This document shows, piece after piece, positions 52,997 through 59,918 of a stretch of 59,918 nt of DNA; positions within the stretch are counted from its first letter, which is position 1; every line of letters begins with the position of its first letter. The notes beneath the pieces are model-generated. The model ran no database searches. It saw nothing but the letters and a program-made list of their open reading frames with translations, and was not told the DNA's origin. The position numbers and the translations under genes are program-made. Source of the DNA: Flavobacteriia bacterium (lineage in GTDB: Bacteria; Bacteroidota; Bacteroidia; Flavobacteriales; Flavobacteriaceae); NCBI GenBank assembly GCA_011391075.1, contig JAABRF010000007.1, forward strand, positions 1 through 59,918, read 5' to 3'.

Positions 52997-55039
52997 TTAA
53001 GGTTCTACAATTATTTTGAAAAATTCTGATCCAATAGAATCAGAAATTTTACAAATATATATACCTGTAGAAATATTATTAAATGGAATTACAGTAGTAG
53101 TTTCCGTTGGGTTTAAAAAACTTTTGTAGATAACTTTTCCATCGGTTTGCAAGATTTCCAACATAGATTCGTTAGTGAGTTGTTGTGTATTTTTGATAAT
53201 AAGCTGCTGGTTGCGAATAGGATTGGGGTAAATTTGGAATCGAGATTGAACAGTTTCTTCAATACCAATAACCACAGGATTGGGCAAGTTATCATCCATC
53301 CAATGCAACCTCTGAATAATCCAGCTTTTCATACTGGCAACCTCTTCTGCATGTGTAGTAGCGTAAGGATAAGGATTGGGCCAAATATAACGTCCCAAAG
53401 TAGTCCACTTTTGGAAATTTCTTGCTTGTGCTTGCTGCACTTCGGCACTCATTTGGTCAATTAACGCAATCATAGAGGCATCTGAAAATATATTTTGACG
53501 GTAAAACACCCATTTCTCATGCAAATCATGTGCGTATAAATCATCCTGAAAAAGCCTACTCCACCAATATGGCGGTTGGTAATAATCATAATCACAAGGA
53601 AATTCATATGCCCAGCCAGTGTAAAGATATCCATCACAATAATCGGCATTGTGAAAAGCTAAATCAAAGTCCCAAACGGGTCCCATGACGATTTCCCCGT
53701 TTTTATCTTTGTGTAAATACGTACTGATCCTATATCCATCGACATTTTTACCAATTTCATTGATTAAGAAATAATCCATAAAAGAGGCTTCATCCATATA
53801 CGGACGATAACCTAGTGTTGGATCAGTAAACTGACTGGAATTTAAGGCATTCTCAAAATTACCTACAACATAACTTTCAATATAATTCTTCTGTTCAACA
53901 ACAATGTCTATAGCATCCGGATATACATATAAATATTTTGTAACCTGCCCATTGGGGTGATTAACGGGTTGATAAGGTGAAATAAATCCGGGTTCTCCTC
54001 CCGGATCTTCCTTGTCTATTTTGAGAATGTATCCGCCTGTCAAATTATCTCCGGAAATCTCCGTAGGCTCCAATTTGGCAATGTCAACGCGCTCATTGTC
54101 TCGTTTGATTTTTTCTCCAAAGTGATACACACCTCGATATTGATTATTGATAAAAACTTCGCAAAATTGTGTTCGAGAGGCATATCTACCAGTCCTTCTA
54201 GCCATTTCATAGGCCATTGCATTTCTAAATAACGTCTTGTCATTGTAATTGGCTATCAACACCCAATCTTCTTCTGCCGGCATTCCAAAAATGGAAACAT
54301 TAATATCTGTTCCAAAACCGTCCTGAGTAGTCAATCCATAACTTTTTTTCACAACGCCTTGCGAACTGTTTCCTCTTGTTTCGATTCCAATATGACTCGT
54401 AAATGTAGGGGTGTCGGTCAATGCATTTAAACCACTGGGGTTGTCTATAATACTCATAAATGCATATATCTTCGGTTCATCAGGAATGAGCAAACCATAA
54501 GTGTTTATACTCACAATTGGTAAATCGGAAGTAGTAAAATTAACAGGGATAGACGGTGTATTACTAAATTTGATACTCCAATTATTTAAGGTACCTGATG
54601 TTCCGTTCTTATTTATAATTTTTAATTTCCAATAGCCATTGGCATTTTGACCATTATTGACCACTCCAATATTTTCATCAGGTCGAAATGTACCAGTATA
54701 ACTACCCGAACCTTCATTCATAAAATAAATACCATTATCGTTGAAATAGGTGTTGATAAATTGAGATCCCCAACTCATTTGATTGGTCAAAATGACTTCC
54801 GTATTGTTGGGAGCAATCAAAATCAGAATTAAATTATGTGTGTCCGATGAAGTAAGTGATACTTTAACCGATTCCAAACCAAAAGTTTGTGAAATATTTT
54901 CAGGATTCAATCCACTGACTGAAATATTGAAATAACTGGTATTATTGGCTGTAATAGTTCCTGAGCTTCCGTTATAAGTTTGACTCCAGAGGACTATAGT
55001 CATTCCCATTGTAAAAACAAGAGAGAGAAATCGTTGCAT
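52997..55039 (-). CDS. secreted CotH-kinase-family protein with P domain and T9SS sorting domain
   Basis: 680 residues. After the signal peptide (TMGMTIVLWSQ) comes a proprotein-convertase P-type beta-sandwich (about 20-165: SVKVSLTSSDTHNLILILIA, GYWKLKIINKNGTSG). The CotH kinase-like domain (about 195-560) shows GIETRGNSSQGVVKKSYGL, LIANYNDKTLFRNAMAYEMA, CEVFINNQYRGVYHFGEKIK and GPVWDFDLAFHNADYCDG. The C-terminus is a T9SS sorting domain (IYPNPIRNQQL, ISTGIYICKI). CotH proteins are atypical kinases of spore coats; exported bacterial relatives are of unknown function, and extracellular ATP supply is a problem for kinase activity. Confidence 0.9.
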   Translation of the reverse strand: MQRFLSLVFTMGMTIVLWSQTYNGSSGTITANNTSYFNISVSGLNPENISQTFGLESVKVSLTSSDTHNLILILIAPNNTEVILTNQMSWGSQFINTYFNDNGIYFMNEGSGSYTGTFRPDENIGVVNNGQNANGYWKLKIINKNGTSGTLNNWSIKFSNTPSIPVNFTTSDLPIVSINTYGLLIPDEPKIYAFMSIIDNPSGLNALTDTPTFTSHIGIETRGNSSQGVVKKSYGLTTQDGFGTDINVSIFGMPAEEDWVLIANYNDKTLFRNAMAYEMARRTGRYASRTQFCEVFINNQYRGVYHFGEKIKRDNERVDIAKLEPTEISGDNLTGGYILKIDKEDPGGEPGFISPYQPVNHPNGQVTKYLYVYPDAIDIVVEQKNYIESYVVGNFENALNSSQFTDPTLGYRPYMDEASFMDYFLINEIGKNVDGYRISTYLHKDKNGEIVMGPVWDFDLAFHNADYCDGYLYTGWAYEFPCDYDYYQPPYWWSRLFQDDLYAHDLHEKWVFYRQNIFSDASMIALIDQMSAEVQQAQARNFQKWTTLGRYIWPNPYPYATTHAEEVASMKSWIIQRLHWMDDNLPNPVVIGIEETVQSRFQIYPNPIRNQQLIIKNTQQLTNESMLEILQTDGKVIYKSFLNPTETTTVIPFNNISTGIYICKISDSIGSEFFKIIVEP

Positions 55040-55087
55040 AATAAAGTAATTAAATTTGAGCGTGTGAAATTACAAAAGATTAAATAA

Positions 55088-55103
55088 AAATACTTGTGTA
55101 TTT
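55088..55103 (-). terminator. weak hairpin after SulP (3)
   Basis: Stem AAATAC/GTATTT with a four-base loop, followed on the minus strand by TTATTT, just after the SulP (3) stop. Confidence 0.4.
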
Positions 55104-55110
55104 ATCAGGT

Positions 55111-56793
55111 TCATCCGTTTTTTTGTTCCAAAATTTGATTGGCTCTTTCCAAAGCCAAATCCACATTTAGAGCACAGTTTTCTTCACCTACTAAATCGAT
55201 AATTCCCGCCTTTTCTAAATCGTGTTTGACGTTGACATTCATACCCGACAATACCACTTTCACCCCATTATGGGTGAGTTTTTTGACCATTTCACGCAAT
55301 CTTTGGACTCCTGTACTATCAACAAATGAAAGATGTCGCATACGTAAAATCAAAACTTTGGGGTAATGGTTGAGCTGATTTAAAGTTTCCTCAAACAATT
55401 GGGAAGCTCCAAAAAACAAAGGTCCTTCTATTTGATAAATACTCACATCCTTCGGAATTGATTTGACTTCTTGTTCAAAAAGTATTTCGCTTTGAGGCGT
55501 TTTAACGATACCCGTTCCATCATCTTGTCGCACTTGTACCGAATCACTGATGCGTTTCATCAACACAAAACTAGATAGTACAATTCCTACTTCGATAGCA
55601 ATTACTAAATCAAAAACCACCGTTAAGAAAAAGGTGACCAATAAAACCGTAATATCACCCTTTTTTCCCGTTCTGATCAAGGATGAAAATTGACGCCATT
55701 CGCTCATATGGTAAGAAACTACAATCAAGATTCCGGCTAAAGTAGCCATAGGTATCAACTTGGCATAAGGGGCAAAAACCAACATGATGAGTAATAATAC
55801 GATGACATGCACAATACCAGCAATGGGAGTACGACCTCCGTTTTTAACATTGGTTGCTGTTCTGGCAATGGCACCTGTGGCAGGAATACCTGCAAATAGT
55901 GCAGAAACAATATTGGCACTTCCTTGTGCTATCAATTCCGCATTGGGTCGATGCTTACTGCCTATCATACCATCGGCTACTACGGCAGACAATAAGGATT
56001 CAATAGCTCCCAATAAAGCAATGGCAAATGCAGGCTGAATCAAGGCTTGAATAGTTGCAAAATTGACGTGAGGAATACTGGGTATTGAAAAAGTATTGGG
56101 TATTTCTCCAAATTTACTCTCAATGGTTTCTACAGGAAGGTTGAAATATTTTACAATTACAACTGATAAAACAATAGCAATAATGGAACCCGGAACTTTG
56201 GTAGTTATCCGATGAAAATTAAATGATATCAATACGGTTCCCAATGCCAATGCTGCTGCAATCCAATTAATTCCTCTAAAATTGTGAAAATAAACTTGCC
56301 ATTTGGAAATAAAATCGGCTGGTAATTTATCTATTTCCAATCCGAAAAAATCCTTAATTTGGGAGGAAAATATAATCAAGGCAATTCCCGAAGTAAAGCC
56401 TACTATCAAAGGATATGGAATATATTTAAGCAAATTTCCCATTTTGACCAATCCCATTCCGATGATAATAAATCCGGCCATAAAGGTCGCTATGATCAAT
56501 CCATCTACGCCATGTTCTTGCACTATGGCATACACTATCACAATAAATGCTCCGGTAGGACCACCTATCTGTACGCGACTTCCTCCAAAAGCTGAAATAA
56601 TAAACCCTGCTACAATGGCGGTAACCAAACCCTTTTCTGGAGATACACCCGACGCAATTGCAAAGGCAATAGCCAAAGGCAAAGCCACAATCCCCACAAT
56701 AATTCCCGACATGATATCCTTGGATATTTGTTTGCGGGTAATGAGTCCGTTTTTAAATAAAGTATAAAGCTTGGGATATAAGTAACTGTACAT
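55111..56793 (-). CDS. SulP-family anion transporter with STAS domain (3)
   Basis: 560 residues. The membrane domain has DIMSGIIVGIVALPLAIAFA and the family segment GIPATGAIARTATNVKNGGRTP. The STAS domain (about 440-550) has IYQIEGPLFFGASQLFEE and HLSFVDSTGVQRLREMV. It is of a subgroup different from the two SulP genes in the sulfur block, closer to the type with GGSRVQIGGPTGAF, often thought to carry bicarbonate or sulfate. It has a -7 element but no Crp/Fnr-type box, so it is probably not part of the sulfur regulon. Confidence 0.92.
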   Translation of the reverse strand: MYSYLYPKLYTLFKNGLITRKQISKDIMSGIIVGIVALPLAIAFAIASGVSPEKGLVTAIVAGFIISAFGGSRVQIGGPTGAFIVIVYAIVQEHGVDGLIIATFMAGFIIIGMGLVKMGNLLKYIPYPLIVGFTSGIALIIFSSQIKDFFGLEIDKLPADFISKWQVYFHNFRGINWIAAALALGTVLISFNFHRITTKVPGSIIAIVLSVVIVKYFNLPVETIESKFGEIPNTFSIPSIPHVNFATIQALIQPAFAIALLGAIESLLSAVVADGMIGSKHRPNAELIAQGSANIVSALFAGIPATGAIARTATNVKNGGRTPIAGIVHVIVLLLIMLVFAPYAKLIPMATLAGILIVVSYHMSEWRQFSSLIRTGKKGDITVLLVTFFLTVVFDLVIAIEVGIVLSSFVLMKRISDSVQVRQDDGTGIVKTPQSEILFEQEVKSIPKDVSIYQIEGPLFFGASQLFEETLNQLNHYPKVLILRMRHLSFVDSTGVQRLREMVKKLTHNGVKVVLSGMNVNVKHDLEKAGIIDLVGEENCALNVDLALERANQILEQKNG

Positions 56794-56820
56794 CGTAAAA
56801 GTTTATAAAAGACGATTCAG

Positions 56821-56828
56821 CAAAAGTA
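56821..56828 (-). promoter_or_regulatory. -7 element of SulP (3)
   Basis: Minus-strand TACTTTTG, a full TAnnTTTG match, about 28 bases upstream of the start. The position where the sulfur promoters have the Crp/Fnr box (56849-56864) shows none. Confidence 0.5.
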
Positions 56829-56879
56829 TGGATTTTAAAAACCTTTTTTTAATTTAAATTGTGTTATTCCAAAAACAAC

Positions 56880-57689
56880 TCAATTCTCAAAATAAGTAAA
56901 AACTCGTTTCTCAACACTAGTCATGTCTCCTTTGATATAATTCGTCTTTTCTATCCAATTTTCTTGAGCATCATACGTATATTCATATTGTTCAAAATAG
57001 GTCATTTCGCCGGTTGCATCCAATTTAAAAAGTGAAATTTTATCACCTTGCTCATTGTATTCATATAAAATCGCACTGAATTTTTCATTCCTGGTGTTGA
57101 ATTCTTCCTTTCCAATCATCCATCCTTCATCTGAATACGTGTACTTTTCATGGGTTATTCCGGTTTGGCTTTCTTTTGAAATCTCAATTATTTGGTTTTG
57201 CTCATTGTAGACATAACGATCCAAAGTCGTATAGCCGATCTCGGGAAACAGTTGTTCTTTACTCAACAACCGACCTTGATCATCATAAACATAGGTGACT
57301 TGACTTGTTACATCAAATTTATAATCCAATTTTTGTTCAATCCACAACTGATCAAGCCTATTGTACTCATAAGTTAGGGTTTTTTGAATGCTGTTGTTTA
57401 CTTTTAAAGTTTCAATTTTTTGAATGTTCCCATTGGGTAAATAAGTATAGAGTTCATTGGTATCCATCAAATTGTCATCACCCATGTATTGAACAGATAT
57501 AGGCTTACCATTGTTTTGATAGGTTTTGATTGTATAATAATTTGCCTTTTCTGCCAACTCATTTTCAGTTATCTGAAAGGTCTTTTGCTCCACTGTTTTA
57601 ACCTTGCCGCGATAGGTGTCATTTTGCATTTCTTGTTGAGACCAAAGATATGTGCTGAAGAAAAATAAAAAAAGTAGGGGCTTGTTCAT
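56880..57689 (-). CDS. secreted YD-repeat (RHS-like) protein, 269 aa
   Basis: From the ATG at 57689 (MNKPLLFLFFFSTYLWSQQ, signal peptide); the longer frame adds a non-signal extension. The body is about seven YD/RHS-like repeats (VTYVYDDQGRLLSKEQ, DRYVYNEQNQIIEISKE, EKYTYSDEGWMIGKEEF, ILYEYNEQGDKISLF, YEYTYDAQENWIEK). Such repeats form extended beta-sheets. It is too short for an RHS toxin cocoon and has no toxin tail. The role is unknown. Confidence 0.8.
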   Translation of the reverse strand: MNKPLLFLFFFSTYLWSQQEMQNDTYRGKVKTVEQKTFQITENELAEKANYYTIKTYQNNGKPISVQYMGDDNLMDTNELYTYLPNGNIQKIETLKVNNSIQKTLTYEYNRLDQLWIEQKLDYKFDVTSQVTYVYDDQGRLLSKEQLFPEIGYTTLDRYVYNEQNQIIEISKESQTGITHEKYTYSDEGWMIGKEEFNTRNEKFSAILYEYNEQGDKISLFKLDATGEMTYFEQYEYTYDAQENWIEKTNYIKGDMTSVEKRVFTYFEN

Positions 57690-57958
57690 TACGAATCTTT
57701 TAATGATTATACAAACCAACACAAAAATTAGAAAGTACACAAGAAAACCTTGTTAAAATTAGTTGTAGTATTCTTCCAAACTTTACTACCTTTACAATTC
57801 AAAAAAAGTAAATCCATCCACTTTGCATTCAATCGTTAACAAACAGGTAACATTGTGTTTACTATTTTTTAATATTCTTGCAAATTAAATTACGACATCT
57901 ATTTAACTGTATTCTATTACAAGTTTTATACTAAATAACCTATTACAACTCTTATAAA

Positions 57959-58603
57959 ATGAAGCTCAACAACATTCTGCAGTTTCTTGTCCCTAAAGAC
58001 AATGTTTTTTTTCCCCTTTTTGAACAATCCTCATTACATCTTATTGATTTAGCACAAACCCTTCATGATTTAGTAGTCGCTCCCAAAGCTGAAAGAGATG
58101 AATTATTTAAAAAAATTGAAGAATTGGAAGTTAAAATTGAAGATATTACCCACAATACTCGCTTGGAATTGAGTAAAAACTTCATTACTCCTTTTGATCG
58201 GGAGGATATTTATATCTTAATTAAGTCCATGGAAAATGTTTCCGATTATATGCACGGAGCTGCCGGTTTGATGCGTATCTATCACGTGGAAAAAATCACC
58301 AAATCCATCCGAAAACTCTCAGAGTTGAATGTGGACGCTGTTCTTAATATTGGTATTGCTATCAAACAATTAAAAACCATGAAAAATCATGCTGCCATAG
58401 CTGAAGCATGTAAAAAAATTAACAAATTGGAACGCAAATCGGATGATATTTACAACAAATCTATTGAAGATATCTTTGAAAATGAAACTGATGTGAAAAA
58501 TATCATCAAATACAAAGATGTACTTTCTTCACTTGAAACGGCTACCGATATGTGTAAAAGAGTGGCCAATATACTCGAACAAATTTCGGTTAAACATTCT
58601 TAA
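57959..58603 (+). CDS. DUF47/PhoU-like Pit accessory protein
   Basis: 214 residues, all-helical, with the family motifs FFPLFEQSSLHLIDLAQTLHD, ITHNTRLELSKNFITPFDRE and NKLERKSDDIYNKSI. DUF47 proteins are PhoU relatives encoded before Pit transporters and thought to regulate them. It starts the two-gene unit, 18 bp before the transporter. Confidence 0.93.
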   Translation: MKLNNILQFLVPKDNVFFPLFEQSSLHLIDLAQTLHDLVVAPKAERDELFKKIEELEVKIEDITHNTRLELSKNFITPFDREDIYILIKSMENVSDYMHGAAGLMRIYHVEKITKSIRKLSELNVDAVLNIGIAIKQLKTMKNHAAIAEACKKINKLERKSDDIYNKSIEDIFENETDVKNIIKYKDVLSSLETATDMCKRVANILEQISVKHS

Positions 58604-58621
58604 GAAATTTATTGAAATAGA

Positions 58622-59692
58622 ATGACTTTACTCATCATCATTATTGTATTGGCGCTCGCTTTTGATTTTATCAATGGTTTTCATGATGCAGCCAACTCCA
58701 TTGCAACGATTGTAGCAACCAAAGTTCTCACTCCTTTCCAAGCAGTTTTGTGGGCAGCAATGTTCAACTTTGCCGCTTATTTCATTTCCAAATATTGGAT
58801 TGGAGAATTTAAAATTGGGAATACTATTGCCAAATCAGTTGATGCCAATTTCATAACATTAGAAGTTATTCTCGCCGGTTTAATTGCCGCAATATTTTGG
58901 AATTTACTGACTTGGAGATTGGGAATTCCTTCTTCTTCCTCTCATACTTTGTTGGGTGGATTTATGGGTGCCGCTCTGGCTCATGCCGGTGTTTTGTCTG
59001 CTGTAATTGATGGTAAAGAAGTAGATGTAATAAACTATGCTAAAGTAATTCCAACGTTTCTTTTCATTTTTATGGCTCCATTACTAGGTATGATTATGGC
59101 CTATTTTATTACAATTCTCATCTTGCATGGATTTAAAAGGGTCAATCCGACTTTAGCAGATAAGTGGTTTAAAAAACTCCAGTTAGTATCCTCAGCCTTA
59201 TTCAGTTTGGGACATGGTGGTAATGATGCTCAAAAAGTAATGGGAATCATAGGAGCAGCTGTTATTACTTATCACGTAGGAATAAATGATATCGCTTATA
59301 CAGGATTGGAAAGCGGAGATCGTTTTGGCTATTTCGTAGATCATTATGGTTGGGTTCCACTAACTTCTTTTGTATTCATTGCTTTAGGGACATTGAGTGG
59401 CGGTTGGAAAATCGTCAAAACTATGGGAACTAAAATCACCAAAGTAACTCCTTTGGAAGGGGTAGCTGCAGAAACAGCAGGAGCTGTTACTTTGTATTTA
59501 ACAGAACACCTCGGCATACCGGTTTCTACAACACATACTATTACAGGATCAATCATTGGAGTAGGCATAACCAAAAGAGTTTCTGCCGTTCGCTGGGGTG
59601 TTACCATCAACTTGCTTTGGGCTTGGATTCTTACAATTCCCGTTTCAGCTATAATCGCAGCGCTTATGTACGGAATAATCAGCTTGTTTTAA
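58622..59692 (+). CDS. inorganic phosphate transporter, PiT family
   Basis: 356 residues, about ten membrane helices with inverted symmetry. The two PiT signatures are present: FDFINGFHDAANSIATIVATK near the N-terminus (GFHDAANS) and GHGGNDAQKVMGI in the middle, with the SSSHTLLGG and STTHTITGSIIG repeats. It imports metal-phosphate with protons or sodium. Unit with the DUF47 gene. Confidence 0.95.
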   Translation: MTLLIIIIVLALAFDFINGFHDAANSIATIVATKVLTPFQAVLWAAMFNFAAYFISKYWIGEFKIGNTIAKSVDANFITLEVILAGLIAAIFWNLLTWRLGIPSSSSHTLLGGFMGAALAHAGVLSAVIDGKEVDVINYAKVIPTFLFIFMAPLLGMIMAYFITILILHGFKRVNPTLADKWFKKLQLVSSALFSLGHGGNDAQKVMGIIGAAVITYHVGINDIAYTGLESGDRFGYFVDHYGWVPLTSFVFIALGTLSGGWKIVKTMGTKITKVTPLEGVAAETAGAVTLYLTEHLGIPVSTTHTITGSIIGVGITKRVSAVRWGVTINLLWAWILTIPVSAIIAALMYGIISLF

Positions 59693-59828
59693 TAGAAAAG
59701 AAATTATTTAGGGTCTGCTGATAAAGTTAAAATAGGAATTGCAATAAATTGAAGTACAATCTTTGATTAAAGTCCCTTAAAATATTTTGGTTTTAAATAA
59801 TATCATCAATTGTTACCCTAAATGTAGC

Positions 59829-59843
59829 AGTCCCGTAGGGACT
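59829..59843. repeat. short hairpin repeat after the phosphate genes
   Basis: Perfect inverted repeat AGTCCC/GGGACT around GTA. It resembles dispersed short palindromes in Bacteroidota intergenic DNA. It may help end the transporter message. Confidence 0.5.
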
Positions 59844-59878
59844 AAATATCTGTAGCGAATAATGCTTGACAAGATTAT

Positions 59879-59913
59879 CGCCGACGGTTGCAGCTTCGCT
59901 GCAACCGTCGGCG
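59879..59913. repeat. GC-rich perfect hairpin near the window end
   Basis: A 16-bp perfect stem (CGCCGACGGTTGCAGC and complement) with a TTC loop. It is far richer in GC than the surrounding AT-rich DNA, so it is likely a dispersed repeat or a strong terminator stem; the region after it is outside the window. Confidence 0.8.
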
Positions 59914-59918
59914 TGTTT

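Noticed and set aside
56303-56767. 154-codon plus-strand frame inside SulP 3
   Set aside because: Opposite a conserved membrane domain; its composition reflects the complement of that domain.

Overview
The window looks like a chromosomal segment of an aerobic member of Bacteroidota, most likely Flavobacteriales. The DNA is AT-rich. Three secreted proteins end in type IX secretion (T9SS) sorting domains with the LYPNP-type motif, there is a SusC/SusD pair, and several promoters carry the Bacteroidota -7 element TAnnTTTG instead of a sigma70 -10 box. The genus cannot be named from the sequence alone. No rRNA, tRNA, CRISPR array or intact transposase was found.

Layout. 1-9.1 kb: minus-strand genes for secreted or surface proteins: a tail-fibre/S74-like protein cut by the window edge, an RCC1-repeat T9SS protein, a secreted Tudor/Agenet-like protein, a charge-segregated protein, and two broken small lipoprotein genes. 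9.2-14.8 kb: a TPR histidine kinase with a LytTR response regulator, divergent from polA. 14.9-26.3 kb: a retropepsin-like protein and then a sulfur-oxidation block: a haem protein, a persulfide dioxygenase-rhodanese fusion, two SulP anion transporters, and a cytoplasmic molybdoenzyme (SoeA-like) with a fused FeS/NrfD partner (SoeB-SoeC-like). 26.4-43.8 kb: a polysaccharide utilization locus (SusC, SusD, two binding lipoproteins, GH16, an endonuclease/exonuclease/phosphatase-fold protein, two GH30, GH5, GH3) whose enzymes point to beta-1,3/beta-1,6-glucan such as laminarin. 43.8-44.6 kb: a repeat-rich non-coding region. 44.6-50.5 kb: ruvB, a small membrane protein, and sdhC-sdhA-sdhB interrupted by an S23-type four-helix-bundle gene. 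50.6-57.7 kb: a TonB-dependent receptor, a P-domain/CotH-kinase T9SS protein, a third SulP and a YD-repeat protein. 57.9-59.7 kb: a PhoU-like/PiT phosphate uptake pair.

The most interesting signal is in the sulfur block. Three transcription units (SoeBC-SoeA, the persulfide dioxygenase, one SulP) each carry a Crp/Fnr-type box (TGTGA-N6-TCACA, with 10, 9 and 8 matches out of 10) at exactly the same distance from a -7-like element, close to class II activator geometry. Together they suggest a co-regulated route: persulfide to sulfite (dioxygenase), sulfite to sulfate with electrons to quinone (fused Soe complex), and sulfate/anion movement (SulP). Function, substrate and regulator are inferred and no experiment is implied.

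Other points of interest are the inverted repeats around the gene inserted in the sdh operon, a 102-bp tandem array with 204-bp alternation in the tail-fibre gene, a 12-unit 21-bp array plus a 50-bp perfect palindrome upstream of the PUL, a LacI-like operator and an 11-bp direct repeat before susC, and a copied GH30 3' end inside a mini-ORF ahead of GH3.
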